Source: Clostridia bacterium
GTDB taxonomy: Bacteria > Bacillota > Clostridia > Lachnospirales > Lachnospiraceae
Direction of reading: 5' to 3'
Length of the DNA: 64,000 nucleotides
Assembly: GCA_910574255.1 (NCBI GenBank)
Contig: CAJTAK010000007.1
Location: 1-64,000, forward strand
In this document: positions 40,813 to 49,537 of the stretch, piece by piece
Position numbering within the stretch: the first letter of the stretch is position 1
Layout: every line of letters begins with the position of its first letter
Notes under the pieces: model-generated
The model's input: the letters and a program-made list of their open reading frames with translations, nothing else
What the model was told of the DNA's origin: nothing
The model's database searches: none
Position numbers and translations under genes: made by a program

Positions 40813-41919
40813 TCAACGATCCTCTAAAATCCACGAAACCGCATCCAAAAGCTCTTGCTCTGTAACTGTCCGATCTACGAACGCCTGGCCTATCCGGCTA
40901 AGAAGAACAAACTTGATGCTTCCCGCCTCCATTTTTTTATCCGAACGTGTGGTCTCAACCACCTTCCCGGCCTCAAGCCCCTCAGTGCTCACAGGAAGGG
41001 AAAATGTCCGAAGTCCTTTTGTAATCTCCTCCAGGTCTTCCAGCTCCAGTAATCCCCTCTGCCAGGAGATCCACCCTGCCGCAACAATCCCTACTGCTAC
41101 ACATTCTCCGTGAAGCAGCCGGAAGTCCTTCAGCTTTTCCACTGCATGGCCCACCGTATGTCCGAAGTTCAAAAGAGCACGTTCACCTTGTTCTGTAGGA
41201 TCTGCTTCTACCACAGCACGTTTAATCTTGCAGCTTTCCCCAATCATATAAAGCAGCGCTTCATATTCCCTGTTCCGGATTCTTGCCTGATTCTTAAGAA
41301 GCCACTTATAGTATACCTCATTTCGAATAAGCCCATGCTTCAAAATCTCCGCCATACCGGAAGCAAACTGCCGCTCAGACAGAGTCTTCAGGACAGAAAG
41401 GTTCATATACACCAGACTGGGCATATGAAAAGCGCCTACCATATTTTTATAGCTGTCAAAATCCACTCCTGTCTTGCCGCCAATACTGCTGTCCACCTGA
41501 GACAAAAGAGTGGTGGGAATTTGGACAAAACGAATCCCCCGCAGATATGTGGCCGCTGTAAACCCCGTCAGGTCTCCTACTACGCCGCCGCCTAAGGCTG
41601 CCAGCATATCCTTACGATCAAAGTGCTCCAGAATCAAGTGCTCATAAAGCCCTCTTACCGTATCCAGCGTCTTATATTCTTCCCCCGCTTCTATGGTATA
41701 GACCGTTACCTTTTTGCAAACTCCGGAAAGCTCCTGCCGTACCTGTTCACTGTAAAGCGGCCCTACCTGACTGTCCGTCACAATACAAATCTTACGTTCT
41801 GCAATCTCGAGCTTTTCCATCTCACCGGCAAGCTGTCCAAAATCTTCCTCCAAAATAATAGAATAGCAAAACCGGCCGTCTCTTTCCACTGGCAAAACTA
41901 CACTTTTCTTCTCATCCAT
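40813..41919 (-). CDS. aroB: 3-dehydroquinate synthase
   Basis: A 368-residue enzyme of the shikimate pathway that cyclises DAHP to 3-dehydroquinate using NAD and a metal ion. Blocks ALGGGVVGDLTGFTAATYLRG, TTLLSQVDSSIGGKTGVD and NFGHTVGHAVEKL carry the nucleotide and metal-binding residues. Length is normal. Its place between ylmH and lspA in the sepF cluster is a lineage-specific order. No other aromatic biosynthesis gene is nearby. Confidence 0.95.
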   Translation of the reverse strand: MDEKKSVVLPVERDGRFCYSIILEEDFGQLAGEMEKLEIAERKICIVTDSQVGPLYSEQVRQELSGVCKKVTVYTIEAGEEYKTLDTVRGLYEHLILEHFDRKDMLAALGGGVVGDLTGFTAATYLRGIRFVQIPTTLLSQVDSSIGGKTGVDFDSYKNMVGAFHMPSLVYMNLSVLKTLSERQFASGMAEILKHGLIRNEVYYKWLLKNQARIRNREYEALLYMIGESCKIKRAVVEADPTEQGERALLNFGHTVGHAVEKLKDFRLLHGECVAVGIVAAGWISWQRGLLELEDLEEITKGLRTFSLPVSTEGLEAGKVVETTRSDKKMEAGSIKFVLLSRIGQAFVDRTVTEQELLDAVSWILEDR

Positions 41920-41977
41920 TTTTGTACCTCGCCCGTCATGGCACCGGATCTCATCTCCTCTTCCCCTGTGCCAATCC

Positions 41978-42733
41978 TCAAATATATTTCAAAAGAGTTA
42001 CATAGCTTCTTCCCTTTTTTGAATGTCCTCCAACCCCTTGAAGGCGAAAACGCCCCATCCCCCGAACGGAAACCAAATCTCCTTCCTTTGGCTGATATCC
42101 GTTGGAGGTTGTAAGCCTTCCATTTACAAAGACCTTCCCGCCTTCAATCTGTCCGGTAAGACTGCTTCTGGAAGCTTTGAAAGCCAGTGACAGCAAGCTG
42201 TCCAGCCGAACAGAAGCTATTGTACCCATAATTTCCTGCACCTTGGGCTCATAGGAAAAGTCTTCTCTCCCCACTTGCTGCGCCATAACCGTCGTATGCC
42301 GAATACGGGTCAGATTCTCACAGATAAAATCCGCAAGCTTATCCTGACAAAATAAATATGCCTGTTCTTCCTCCACCAGAATATCTCCTGTCTTGGCACG
42401 ATCCAGTCCCAGATTCAAAAGAGAACCCAAATAGTCTCTGTGAGACAGTTTTTCTGCAAACTTCTTCTGCAGGGGCACAATTCTCACACAGGCAATGGGA
42501 TATTCTGAACAAAACAGGGGAGCATCAGGAACAAAGGCTGCTATCTGACGCTCCGCTGTTTCGTATCCGCCAAAACTCTCTGTTTTAAGATAGGATAATT
42601 TCGGCCGAATACTGTGAAAAATATTCTGTTCATTTAGATTCAGGAAATCGGAATAGGTCACTATTCCCCTCTGATAAGCCGTCTCTGCCAAATCCAGAAG
42701 GCGTTTTTCTAATTGCTGTTCTTCCTTTGTCAT
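41978..42733 (-). CDS. YlmH-type S4 RNA-binding protein
   Basis: 251 residues ending in an S4 domain (about 170-235, SVRLDSLLSLAFKASRSSLT and VFVNGRLTTSNGYQPKEGD). It matches YlmH, which sits in the sepF/division cluster of Firmicutes and binds ribosomes/RNA, reported in ribosome rescue. The ATG at 42733 follows the sepF stop by only a few bases and has no strong ribosome site, so coupling is likely; the frame is open into sepF to 42769. Confidence 0.88.
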   Translation of the reverse strand: MTKEEQQLEKRLLDLAETAYQRGIVTYSDFLNLNEQNIFHSIRPKLSYLKTESFGGYETAERQIAAFVPDAPLFCSEYPIACVRIVPLQKKFAEKLSHRDYLGSLLNLGLDRAKTGDILVEEEQAYLFCQDKLADFICENLTRIRHTTVMAQQVGREDFSYEPKVQEIMGTIASVRLDSLLSLAFKASRSSLTGQIEGGKVFVNGRLTTSNGYQPKEGDLVSVRGMGRFRLQGVGGHSKKGRSYVTLLKYI

Positions 42734-42737
42734 CGCT

Positions 42738-43262
42738 CTAGAACTTGCCGTACACAGAAGGGATGTCAATGGAGCCGCTGATAATATCCTGCAGGTCGCC
42801 GGAAATATCTACATTTCTGGGCGTTGCCAGAAAAATGCTTCCGGACACCTTCTGCAGGTTGCCGCCGATAGCAAAGCAGGCACCAGATGTAAAATCTATG
42901 ATCCGCTGGGCCACATCCACATCCAAACCTTCAAAATTCAATACCACTGTGCGGTTGCTGAGAAGTGTCTCGCCAATCTCCCGGCAATCATCAAAACTTG
43001 TGGGTTTAATTACGCATACTTCCATACCCTTCCCCTGCTTTCTCGGTGTCTGACGAATCGGTGTTACCTTGGTACGCTCTCTGGAAGACGGCTCATCCTC
43101 ATAATCATCGTAAACCTCTTCCTTCTTACGTCGAAATGGGCTCTTTCTTTCCGGCTTTTCTTCTTCGTAGTCATCATCGAAATCATCATAGTCGTCATAA
43201 TCATCGTAGTCGTCATCGCCGCCTAGCTTCATGACGTCCAGGAATTTATCGATTACACTCAT
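42738..43262 (-). CDS. sepF: Cell division protein SepF
   Basis: 174 residues. An N-terminal amphipathic membrane-binding helix (MSVIDKFLDVMKLG) is followed by an Asp/Tyr-rich linker made of repeated DDY units (about 16-33), a Lys/Arg-rich linker, and the C-terminal SepF domain (about 80-165, with VVLNFEGLDVDVAQRIIDF and GACFAIGGNLQKVSGSIFL). SepF anchors FtsZ to the membrane. The acidic DDY run is encoded by near-identical codons, so its length may vary between strains. Follows yggS in the usual order. Confidence 0.95.
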   Translation of the reverse strand: MSVIDKFLDVMKLGGDDDYDDYDDYDDFDDDYEEEKPERKSPFRRKKEEVYDDYEDEPSSRERTKVTPIRQTPRKQGKGMEVCVIKPTSFDDCREIGETLLSNRTVVLNFEGLDVDVAQRIIDFTSGACFAIGGNLQKVSGSIFLATPRNVDISGDLQDIISGSIDIPSVYGKF

Positions 43263-43277
43263 TCTGCATTCTCCAAT

Positions 43278-43967
43278 CTAACTATAATTGCGTTCTCCAA
43301 AAATCCCCGTTCCAACGCGGATCATGGTTGCGCCTTCTTCAATCGCAACTTCATAGTCTCCCGTCATACCCATAGACAAGACACTCATAGATACATTATC
43401 AATGTTTTTGTTTTTTATGTCAACACATAATTTCTTTAAATTGGTAAAATATGTACGATTTTCCTCCGGTTCTGCCACAAATGGGGCAATTGTCATCAAT
43501 CCCTGAATAGAAACAGCAGGAAGCTTGGCAATATTTTGGACAAGTGATTCTGTCTCTTCCGGTGATACGCCAAACTTGCTTTCTTCGCCTGCCACATTGA
43601 CTTCTATGAGAATAGGAACGGTAATCTGCCTCTTTACTCCCTCCTCACTGATAGCCTGCGCCAGCCTTAAGGAGTCTACGGAATGGATCAGGCAGGCTTT
43701 ATCTACTGCATATTTCACCTTATTCCTCTGCAGGTGTCCGATAAGATGCCAACGAATGTCCTTCGGAAGCTGTTCGTATTTCTCGCAAAGCTCCTGTACT
43801 TTATTTTCTCCAAAATCTCGGGTTCCACCCGGAAGAAGTTCTTCAATCATGGAAATGGGCTTTGTCTTGCTCACGGCAATCAGTGTTACCTCGTCTCTTC
43901 TGCGTCCTGCCCGTTCACAGGCGGCGCAGATCTTTTTTTCCACCTCCGCCAGATTTTCAACTACCAT
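43278..43967 (-). CDS. YggS-type PLP homeostasis protein
   Basis: A 229-residue single-domain PLP-binding barrel. EVTLIAVSKTKPI holds the PLP lysine, HLIGHLQRNKVKYA and SMGMTGDYEVAIEEGATMIRVGTGIFG complete the cofactor site. It balances PLP supply and amino-acid metabolism rather than catalysing a known reaction. It precedes sepF, a conserved arrangement. ATAGGAGGGA stands before the ATG. The 94 bases upstream to the HlyD-like gene show only a small GTTGC/GCAAC hairpin. Confidence 0.93.
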   Translation of the reverse strand: MVVENLAEVEKKICAACERAGRRRDEVTLIAVSKTKPISMIEELLPGGTRDFGENKVQELCEKYEQLPKDIRWHLIGHLQRNKVKYAVDKACLIHSVDSLRLAQAISEEGVKRQITVPILIEVNVAGEESKFGVSPEETESLVQNIAKLPAVSIQGLMTIAPFVAEPEENRTYFTNLKKLCVDIKNKNIDNVSMSVLSMGMTGDYEVAIEEGATMIRVGTGIFGERNYS

Positions 43968-44061
43968 TTTTGTCCCTCCTATCTTAAGTTGCTACGCAAC
44001 GGTACTAAAGGGTAAAGTCACTTCGGCACACCTGTAATGAGAGAAACTTTCATTATAATCT

Positions 44062-45528
44062 CTAATCATAGATTACTTCATCCTCATCTACCGTATCCGC
44101 ATTCAGCACAATATGATCGTAAACAGACAGCCCATAGCTGGTGCCCTCCTTTACGATACAGTATTCCTCATTCTCATAGAGCACCTGGATCTGCCGAAAT
44201 ACAGTATAGCCTTTATTTATATTGTAAACGCCCTTAAGCATGGCAGTCTGCCCCACCTGATAGAATTCTGCGGAATCTGTCCGAATCAGCAGATCTCCGT
44301 TCTGAAGCAGCTTCTCCGAAGTGCCGAAATTCTCTTCTTTCGGATCCACATAAGCGTATTCTTCATCCTGATAATAAATGGTACTGTTTACAAATTGCGC
44401 CTGACTGCTTCCATCCTCTCCAACGGTCTGCTTCATAAAACCCATATTGTTGTCCGAACCGGAGGTTGTAATGTAATTCTTATCAATTACAAAAAATTCC
44501 TTCTCTGTCACTGCCGTCTTGGGAATCTTAAGCCCTGATGTCTCATCCCTTAGTATCTCAAAAGTCAGGAACCGGTCATTGGCATAACGAATCATGGAAT
44601 TGATAAACTCCAGCACACCGTAAGCCTTACCCTCCCGATACTCTACTGTCACCGAGGGCCACAATTCCTGCTTGTCCTGATCCATTCGGATCTCAATATA
44701 GGTCGTATTTTGAATAATAGTGCCATCCTCTGTAGTCCGCTGGTTTTCCCGAATCTTGTCCAGAAGATATGTCTCCATCTCTTCATCCAGGGGGAACACA
44801 ATCCTCCATGCTTCCTCTGTAACCAGCTTATACACGGGCTCTCCCTGCCCTACCAGCTCCTCTGTGCGGAGGTTGGTTCTCTCATACGCCTCTTCATCAA
44901 ACCACTCGCTGCTCAGGGATTCCAGAGAAGCGTTCTCAAAGCCGTCCACATAATACTCCACTACTCCGGAGGCTGCCGCATTATAGCTGGCAAAGGTATT
45001 CCCTCCGCTCTCAGCAGCGCTGTCAAGCTGGGCAATCATATTTTGATTCATCAAATCCAGAATACTTGCGTCAATGCTTGTTTTAAAATCGTAGACTTCC
45101 GAAAAGTTCATGTCCGAGATATTACTCATATAAGCTGCTATCTCACTTCGAAGCTGACTGTAATCCTCTTCACTTAAGCTCAGATCCTCGGCGCTGTCCT
45201 TCATAAGCTGAGCCATCCGGCCGCTCTCATCCACAGTATACACAGCAGAATTCACTGACACCTTTTCGCCCTCTCTGGCGTAGTAGCTGACATATCCCGG
45301 CTTTTCTGACTGGAAAACCTGCTCTGTCCGCAGGGCAATTCCCGTATAGTGATAGTCCGCCGCCAGATTGCCTGCTATCACCTCATAACCGGAAATATGA
45401 GTGGAATTAAAAAACATATATACGCAAATAATCAGATAAACTGCTATAAACCCAAAAAATACAACGCCGATGTTCATAGGGCGCCGGTATTTGATAATCT
45501 TTTTATTCTTTTTTCTGGAACCCGTCAC
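44062..45528 (-). CDS. HlyD-like membrane-anchored protein
   Basis: 488 residues. A basic N-terminus and one membrane span (about 20-40) are followed by an extracytoplasmic region with adaptor-like features: a start GYEVIAGNLAADYHYTG, a central helical part (about 110-180) and beta-rich barrel segments near the end (LKIPKTAVTEKEFFVID, ENEEYCIVKEGTSYGLSVYD). It resembles HlyD-type periplasmic adaptors but has no export ATPase or pump beside it. Its place upstream of yggS-sepF suggests an envelope or division role (inference). GTG start with AAGGGG eight bases upstream. Confidence 0.75.
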   Translation of the reverse strand: MTGSRKKNKKIIKYRRPMNIGVVFFGFIAVYLIICVYMFFNSTHISGYEVIAGNLAADYHYTGIALRTEQVFQSEKPGYVSYYAREGEKVSVNSAVYTVDESGRMAQLMKDSAEDLSLSEEDYSQLRSEIAAYMSNISDMNFSEVYDFKTSIDASILDLMNQNMIAQLDSAAESGGNTFASYNAAASGVVEYYVDGFENASLESLSSEWFDEEAYERTNLRTEELVGQGEPVYKLVTEEAWRIVFPLDEEMETYLLDKIRENQRTTEDGTIIQNTTYIEIRMDQDKQELWPSVTVEYREGKAYGVLEFINSMIRYANDRFLTFEILRDETSGLKIPKTAVTEKEFFVIDKNYITTSGSDNNMGFMKQTVGEDGSSQAQFVNSTIYYQDEEYAYVDPKEENFGTSEKLLQNGDLLIRTDSAEFYQVGQTAMLKGVYNINKGYTVFRQIQVLYENEEYCIVKEGTSYGLSVYDHIVLNADTVDEDEVIYD

Positions 45529-45579
45529 GAATATAACCCCTTCTAACCCTGCTGCGGCGCTGTTGATGAATCTTTTCCC

Positions 45580-45608
45580 ATTATATAGTAAATGTGGGGC
45601 TGCCGCAA
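45580..45608 (-). promoter_or_regulatory. Promoter of the HlyD-yggS-sepF cluster
   Basis: TTGCGG (45603-45608), 17 bases, TATAAT (45580-45585) on the minus strand. The -35 lies inside the hairpin at 45596-45621. Confidence 0.7.
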
Positions 45609-45621
45609 GTCAGACAGCCCC
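45596..45621 (-). terminator. Hairpin after the P-loop protein gene
   Basis: GGGGCTG/CAGCCCC stem with a 12-base loop, directly downstream of the gene at 45641-46060. No strong T-run follows, and it overlaps the next promoter, so terminator function is uncertain. Confidence 0.5.
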
Positions 45622-45640
45622 CTCTCTTATGTATCGTATC

Positions 45641-46060
45641 TTAACAGGAAATAAGAACCTGCTCTTTTGCAAAATCCGGTAAATCCTTTTCCTCTACGGA
45701 GATGCTGATGCAGAAATCTACCTTAAACTGCTCGCTGATCTGGTTGAGCTGTGTCAGTGCATCGGTCAAATCCTTGTGCTCCAGATATGCAATCTTCAAA
45801 AAACTATCCAGATATACCTGTTCCAAATCATAGTCCTGAGAAATGATTCCGCAGATAAACCCGATAAACTCGTCACTGTTCTTTAAAGGATAATCCTTTA
45901 CGTTGATCAGGCGAACCTTATTGTTAAGCTCATGCATATGCTTAGTGCTCTTGTCCAAATATACGATATTTCCCGATGCTGTCTTGATCTGACTGTTCAC
46001 TCTATCCAGTAAATGCTTTGTCTTTCCATCTCCCTTATTTCCGATGATTAACTGTACCAT
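45641..46060 (-). CDS. Small P-loop protein of unknown function
   Basis: 139 residues with an N-terminal Walker A loop (MVQLIIGNKGDGKTKHLLD, GNKGDGKT at 7-14) and a possible Walker B-like strand (YDLEQVYLDSFLKIAYLE). No second domain. Similar small proteins are sometimes labelled PilT-like, but the HxH and aspartate-box motifs of PilT are not seen. It has its own promoter and an AAGGAGG ribosome site, and is followed by a hairpin. It lies between mgsA and the HlyD-sepF cluster. Function unknown; nucleotide binding is the only prediction made. Confidence 0.7.
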   Translation of the reverse strand: MVQLIIGNKGDGKTKHLLDRVNSQIKTASGNIVYLDKSTKHMHELNNKVRLINVKDYPLKNSDEFIGFICGIISQDYDLEQVYLDSFLKIAYLEHKDLTDALTQLNQISEQFKVDFCISISVEEKDLPDFAKEQVLISC

Positions 46061-46117
46061 AGCCTTGTCCTCCTTGGGTTTCTATTATATTTAAATATCT
46101 CATTTTTATATGGTAAT

Positions 46118-46146
46118 ATTATAGTCTATTCATGCAGAAAAGACAA
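46118..46146 (-). promoter_or_regulatory. Promoter of the P-loop protein gene
   Basis: TTGTCT (46141-46146), 17 bases, TATAAT (46118-46123) on the minus strand. A second TATAAT at 46084-46089 lacks a -35. Confidence 0.7.
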
Positions 46147-46161
46147 CCTATTTCTGTGGGC

Positions 46162-46557
46162 CTATACATAGAGCTCTCTCCACTCCATATCACCCCGATC
46201 CAGGGCCTTGATTAACAATTCCGCTGTGGCCAGATTCGTAGCCATAGGAATATTGTAGGTATCACAAAGTCGTATGACATTATTCACATCCGGCTCATGC
46301 TTCTTTGGCTCAGAAGGATCCCGAAGGAAAATCAGCAAATCAATCTGATTGTGCTCAATCTGTGCCGCAAGCTGTTGTTCTCCCCCAAGATGACCAGCGA
46401 GATACTTGTGCACACTTAAATTTGTCACTTCTACAATTAATCTTCCGGTAGTTCCGGTGGCGTACAGACTGTGTTTACATAAAATCCCCCTGTACGCAAT
46501 ACAGAAATTCTGCATCAATTTCTTTTTTGCATCATGTGCAATTAATCCAATGTTCAT
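46162..46557 (-). CDS. mgsA: Methylglyoxal synthase
   Basis: A 131-residue enzyme converting dihydroxyacetone phosphate to methylglyoxal, a bypass of lower glycolysis. IGLIAHDAKKKLMQNF at the N-terminus, HLGGEQQLAAQIE and LLIFLRDPSEPKKHEPDV (with the catalytic Asp) are diagnostic. It follows rodA by 15 bases, the common clostridial rodA-mgsA order. It would also draw on DHAP made by the rhamnulose phosphate aldolase, though no direct link is shown. Confidence 0.95.
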   Translation of the reverse strand: MNIGLIAHDAKKKLMQNFCIAYRGILCKHSLYATGTTGRLIVEVTNLSVHKYLAGHLGGEQQLAAQIEHNQIDLLIFLRDPSEPKKHEPDVNNVIRLCDTYNIPMATNLATAELLIKALDRGDMEWRELYV

Positions 46558-46572
46558 GCGAACACCCCCAAT

Positions 46573-47697
46573 TTAATATTTTTTCGGCTGCAAGCCGACA
46601 TTTAAAACAAAACCTATTGCCATAAATAACGTGACCAGAGACGTAAGTCCGTAACTGACGAAAGGCAGAGGAATCCCCGTGTTGGGCATAATCCCTGTCG
46701 CCACACAGATATTTACAAAGCTCTGGAATCCGATATACCCTGCCACCCCACAGCAGATAAGGGTTCCGGAAAACTCTCTGGAACGTTTGCCAATCCATAT
46801 ACATTCTATCACAATTAAAGCCAATAGTAAAATAATTGTTGCACAGCCAATAAATCCAAGTTCTTCCCCTGTCACAGCAAAGATAAAATCCGTCTGGGGC
46901 TCTGCAATAAAGCTTCCGTTCTTTACGGAAGATACAGAGTTGTTATTCAGCCCTTTTCCCACCAACTGTCCGGATCCAATGGCTATGATGGAATTTTGCT
47001 GCTGATAGGCATCATCCGCATATCTGGCAGGATCCAGCCATGCCATAATACGACGGAATGCATAATCATCCAAAATCTCCTGATCCGGCTGAAGAATCAG
47101 GCTGATAAAAACAAGCACAGCGGGAACTCCTACTGCAATAGCTGCACCAATAATCTTATAGCTCAAGCCTCCGATAAACAAAAGGATCAGGAAGATCACA
47201 GTAATTGAAATCGTTGTTGACAAATCTGGCTGCTTCACAATAAAAACCGCCGGAATTCCGAACAGTGCTGCCGTGATAATCAGAATCTTCCAGGTATTCA
47301 GATGCTCCTTATATTTCTCAAAAAATCTTGAAAAAAACAGGATCAGCAACAGCTTGGAAAGCTCTGAGGGCTGAAACTGAAATCCGACGATATTCAGCCA
47401 TCTGGTAGCTCCGTTGACCTCTTTTCCAAAAGGTTCAATGCCCACAAAAGGAATCTTAACCATAGCAAGCAAAGCAATATTAAACACATAGATCAGCCAG
47501 TAAAATTTCAAAATCCAAATATAGTCAAGTACAGAAATCACAAGCATTGCAACTGTCCCCAGAGCCAGACCTAAGATCTGCTGGCTCTGTACAGACTTCC
47601 GGGCGCTTCCGATTACCATAATGCCGATGATGCTGATTGCATACACATAAAGTATAAGTCTGAATCTGTAATCTCTAAGCCGATACTGTTTAAACAT
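46573..47697 (-). CDS. rodA: Rod-shape peptidoglycan polymerase RodA (SEDS)
   Basis: A 374-residue SEDS-family glycosyltransferase with about ten membrane spans. Motifs include LNIVGFQFQPSELSKLLLIL, the loop with VKQPDLSTTISI and the C-terminal GIPLPFVSYGLTSLVTLFMAIG. It polymerises lipid II for side-wall synthesis with the PBP2 encoded at 49538-52429. It lies 13 bases after minE. FtsW is the paralogue, but the mre/min neighbourhood supports RodA. Confidence 0.93.
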   Translation of the reverse strand: MFKQYRLRDYRFRLILYVYAISIIGIMVIGSARKSVQSQQILGLALGTVAMLVISVLDYIWILKFYWLIYVFNIALLAMVKIPFVGIEPFGKEVNGATRWLNIVGFQFQPSELSKLLLILFFSRFFEKYKEHLNTWKILIITAALFGIPAVFIVKQPDLSTTISITVIFLILLFIGGLSYKIIGAAIAVGVPAVLVFISLILQPDQEILDDYAFRRIMAWLDPARYADDAYQQQNSIIAIGSGQLVGKGLNNNSVSSVKNGSFIAEPQTDFIFAVTGEELGFIGCATIILLLALIVIECIWIGKRSREFSGTLICCGVAGYIGFQSFVNICVATGIMPNTGIPLPFVSYGLTSLVTLFMAIGFVLNVGLQPKKY

Positions 47698-47710
47698 AAT
47701 ACTCCTCTAA

Positions 47711-47992
47711 CTATCGCTGCTCCAAGCCGTGCTTCATATCCTTAATCGGAATGTTGGCGCACAGAGCCGGCACATGACCGTTCTGTCCGTCTGACTCCGT
47801 CTGTGTTATCTGAATATCCAATCCGTCACAGTCAATCTCCATGTATTTGGAAATCACCTTAATAATATCATTCTTGATGAGTTCCATAATCTCAGGGGAA
47901 CAGTTTGCCCGATCTGAAATCAATAGCAGCTTCAGACGGTCTTTTGCCACATCACCCGAGCTTTTTTTCCGGAAAAAATCCATTAAAGCCAT
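47711..47992 (-). CDS. minE: Cell division topological specificity factor MinE
   Basis: 93 residues. The N-terminal MinD-interacting region (LMDFFRKKSSGDVAKDRLKLLLISDR) and the C-terminal dimer domain (KYMEIDCDGLDIQITQTE) are present at normal length. MinE drives MinD off the membrane and sets MinCD position. It follows minD by 18 bases. Its presence together with minCD indicates an oscillating-type Min system rather than one relying only on DivIVA. Confidence 0.94.
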   Translation of the reverse strand: MALMDFFRKKSSGDVAKDRLKLLLISDRANCSPEIMELIKNDIIKVISKYMEIDCDGLDIQITQTESDGQNGHVPALCANIPIKDMKHGLEQR

Positions 47993-48010
47993 TCTACTTT
48001 CCCCCTTTGA

Positions 48011-48796
48011 TTATTTAAACAGTTTTGCAACTTTAGCAAAGAACCCACTATTGACCTCCAGATTCATCAGGGGAACCTCCTCACCCAGAACACGCTTGCA
48101 GATATTCATATAAGCAGTTCCTGCCATAGAAGAATCGCCGGCCAGCGGCTCTCCCTGGTTGGTGGCAATAACAATGCTCTCATCATCCGGAACTGCACCG
48201 ATCAAATCAATGGCCAGAATATCAATCACATCCTCAATGGACATCATGTCGCCCCGTTTCACCATATCCATCCGGAGCCTGTTTACAATCAAGTCAATCT
48301 TATGGATCTCATTGGCTTCCAGAAGTCCGATGATGCGGTCTGCGTCACGAATAGCGGAAACCTCCGGAGTAGTTACAATAATGGCCCTGTCTGCAGCAGC
48401 TATGGCATTCTTAAAGCCCTGCTCAATTCCTGCCGGACAATCCAGCAGTATGTACTCAAATTCTGTCCGCAGTTCGTCAATCAGCTTCACCATCTGCTCC
48501 GGGTTCACCGCCGTCTTGTCTCTGGTCTGAGCTGACGGAAGAAGTGCTAAGTTGGGATAACGCTTGTCCTTGATAAGCGCCTGCTTAATGCGGCAGTTTC
48601 CTTCTACTACATCCACCAGATTGTATACAATCCGGTTCTCCAGACCCATGACTACATCCAGATTCCGAAGGCCGATATCCGTATCAATCATCACAACATT
48701 CTTTCCCAGCTTTGCAAGCCCTGTACCAATATTCGCCGTAGAAGTGGTTTTTCCCACGCCGCCTTTTCCGGATGTAATTACAATTACCTCACTCAT
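48011..48796 (-). CDS. minD: Septum site-determining ATPase MinD
   Basis: A 261-residue ParA/MinD ATPase. The deviant Walker A GKGGVGKTT is at residues 10-18, with VVMIDTDIGLRNLDVVMGLE and YILLDCPAGIEQGF following. The C-terminus ends in an amphipathic helix (GFFAKVAKLFK) that binds membrane. It carries MinC to the membrane to block FtsZ assembly near poles. Between minC and minE in the conserved order. Confidence 0.96.
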   Translation of the reverse strand: MSEVIVITSGKGGVGKTTSTANIGTGLAKLGKNVVMIDTDIGLRNLDVVMGLENRIVYNLVDVVEGNCRIKQALIKDKRYPNLALLPSAQTRDKTAVNPEQMVKLIDELRTEFEYILLDCPAGIEQGFKNAIAAADRAIIVTTPEVSAIRDADRIIGLLEANEIHKIDLIVNRLRMDMVKRGDMMSIEDVIDILAIDLIGAVPDDESIVIATNQGEPLAGDSSMAGTAYMNICKRVLGEEVPLMNLEVNSGFFAKVAKLFK

Positions 48797-48833
48797 ACAA
48801 ATTCTTCCTCCAACTCATAAATTATTGTTTCCA

Positions 48834-49535
48834 TTACAAATCTATCTCATTTAAAACCTCTTTGGTGATAGGCTCAATATAGATATTCCCGTCCTCCACA
48901 TAGGCAATCTTCGGCGTATCCGCCGTTTTCTTCCTTTTCTTTGCCGCAGTGCCGTCGGAGCAGCGGGCAATCACATCCCCGATACGGATCTGCATGGGAT
49001 CCATGGACAGAGCCGCCACAAAAGCCGCCTCATTACCTGCGGCTCCTACAAACACATTACCTTTTAAGCTGCCTAACACAATCACATTGCCCTTTGATAT
49101 GACCCGGGCTCCCGGATTCACGTCTCCCAGAATAATCACACTGGTCTCGGACTCCAATACCTGACCGGAGCGCAGGGTTCCTTTATAGAAGCGTCCGTCC
49201 TGCAGATTCATCAGATCTCCCGCTTCTTCTTCCTTCTGTTCCAGAGCCTTCTGCATTTTCTCCTCCAGATCCTTATTTTCATCAATAATGCTGACTATCT
49301 GTATCCGGCAGCTGTTTGATATAGTCTCCGCCAGCGTCATCTCCTCATCCAGGGTCAAATCCCGCCCCTGAAAGCAGACTGCCATCTGGGCCTCTCCGAA
49401 AAATTTGGCAGAGGAATGGAACTTGTCCGCCACCTCCCTTGTTAAATCTTCAAAGGAAAGCTTTGCATCCAAAATCACAATCAATCCGTATTTATTACTT
49501 TTTATAATAACCGATTGGTTTGCCATCGTATTCAC
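48834..49535 (-). CDS. minC: Septum site-determining protein MinC
   Basis: 233 residues. The N-terminal FtsZ-inhibiting domain (about 1-100, ending in the helix LEEKMQKALEQKEEE) and the C-terminal beta-helix MinD-binding domain (RSGQVLESETSVIILGDVNP, ARVISKGNVIVLGSLKG) are both present. A 30-residue basic extension (KKRKKTADTPK) precedes the C-terminal end, longer than average. It starts two bases after the PBP2 stop. Confidence 0.93.
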   Translation of the reverse strand: MNTMANQSVIIKSNKYGLIVILDAKLSFEDLTREVADKFHSSAKFFGEAQMAVCFQGRDLTLDEEMTLAETISNSCRIQIVSIIDENKDLEEKMQKALEQKEEEAGDLMNLQDGRFYKGTLRSGQVLESETSVIILGDVNPGARVISKGNVIVLGSLKGNVFVGAAGNEAAFVAALSMDPMQIRIGDVIARCSDGTAAKKRKKTADTPKIAYVEDGNIYIEPITKEVLNEIDL

Positions 49536-49537
49536 TC

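Noticed and set aside
45641-46060. PilT-type twitching motility ATPase
   Set aside because: Only Walker A is shared; length is about a third of PilT and its other motifs are missing.
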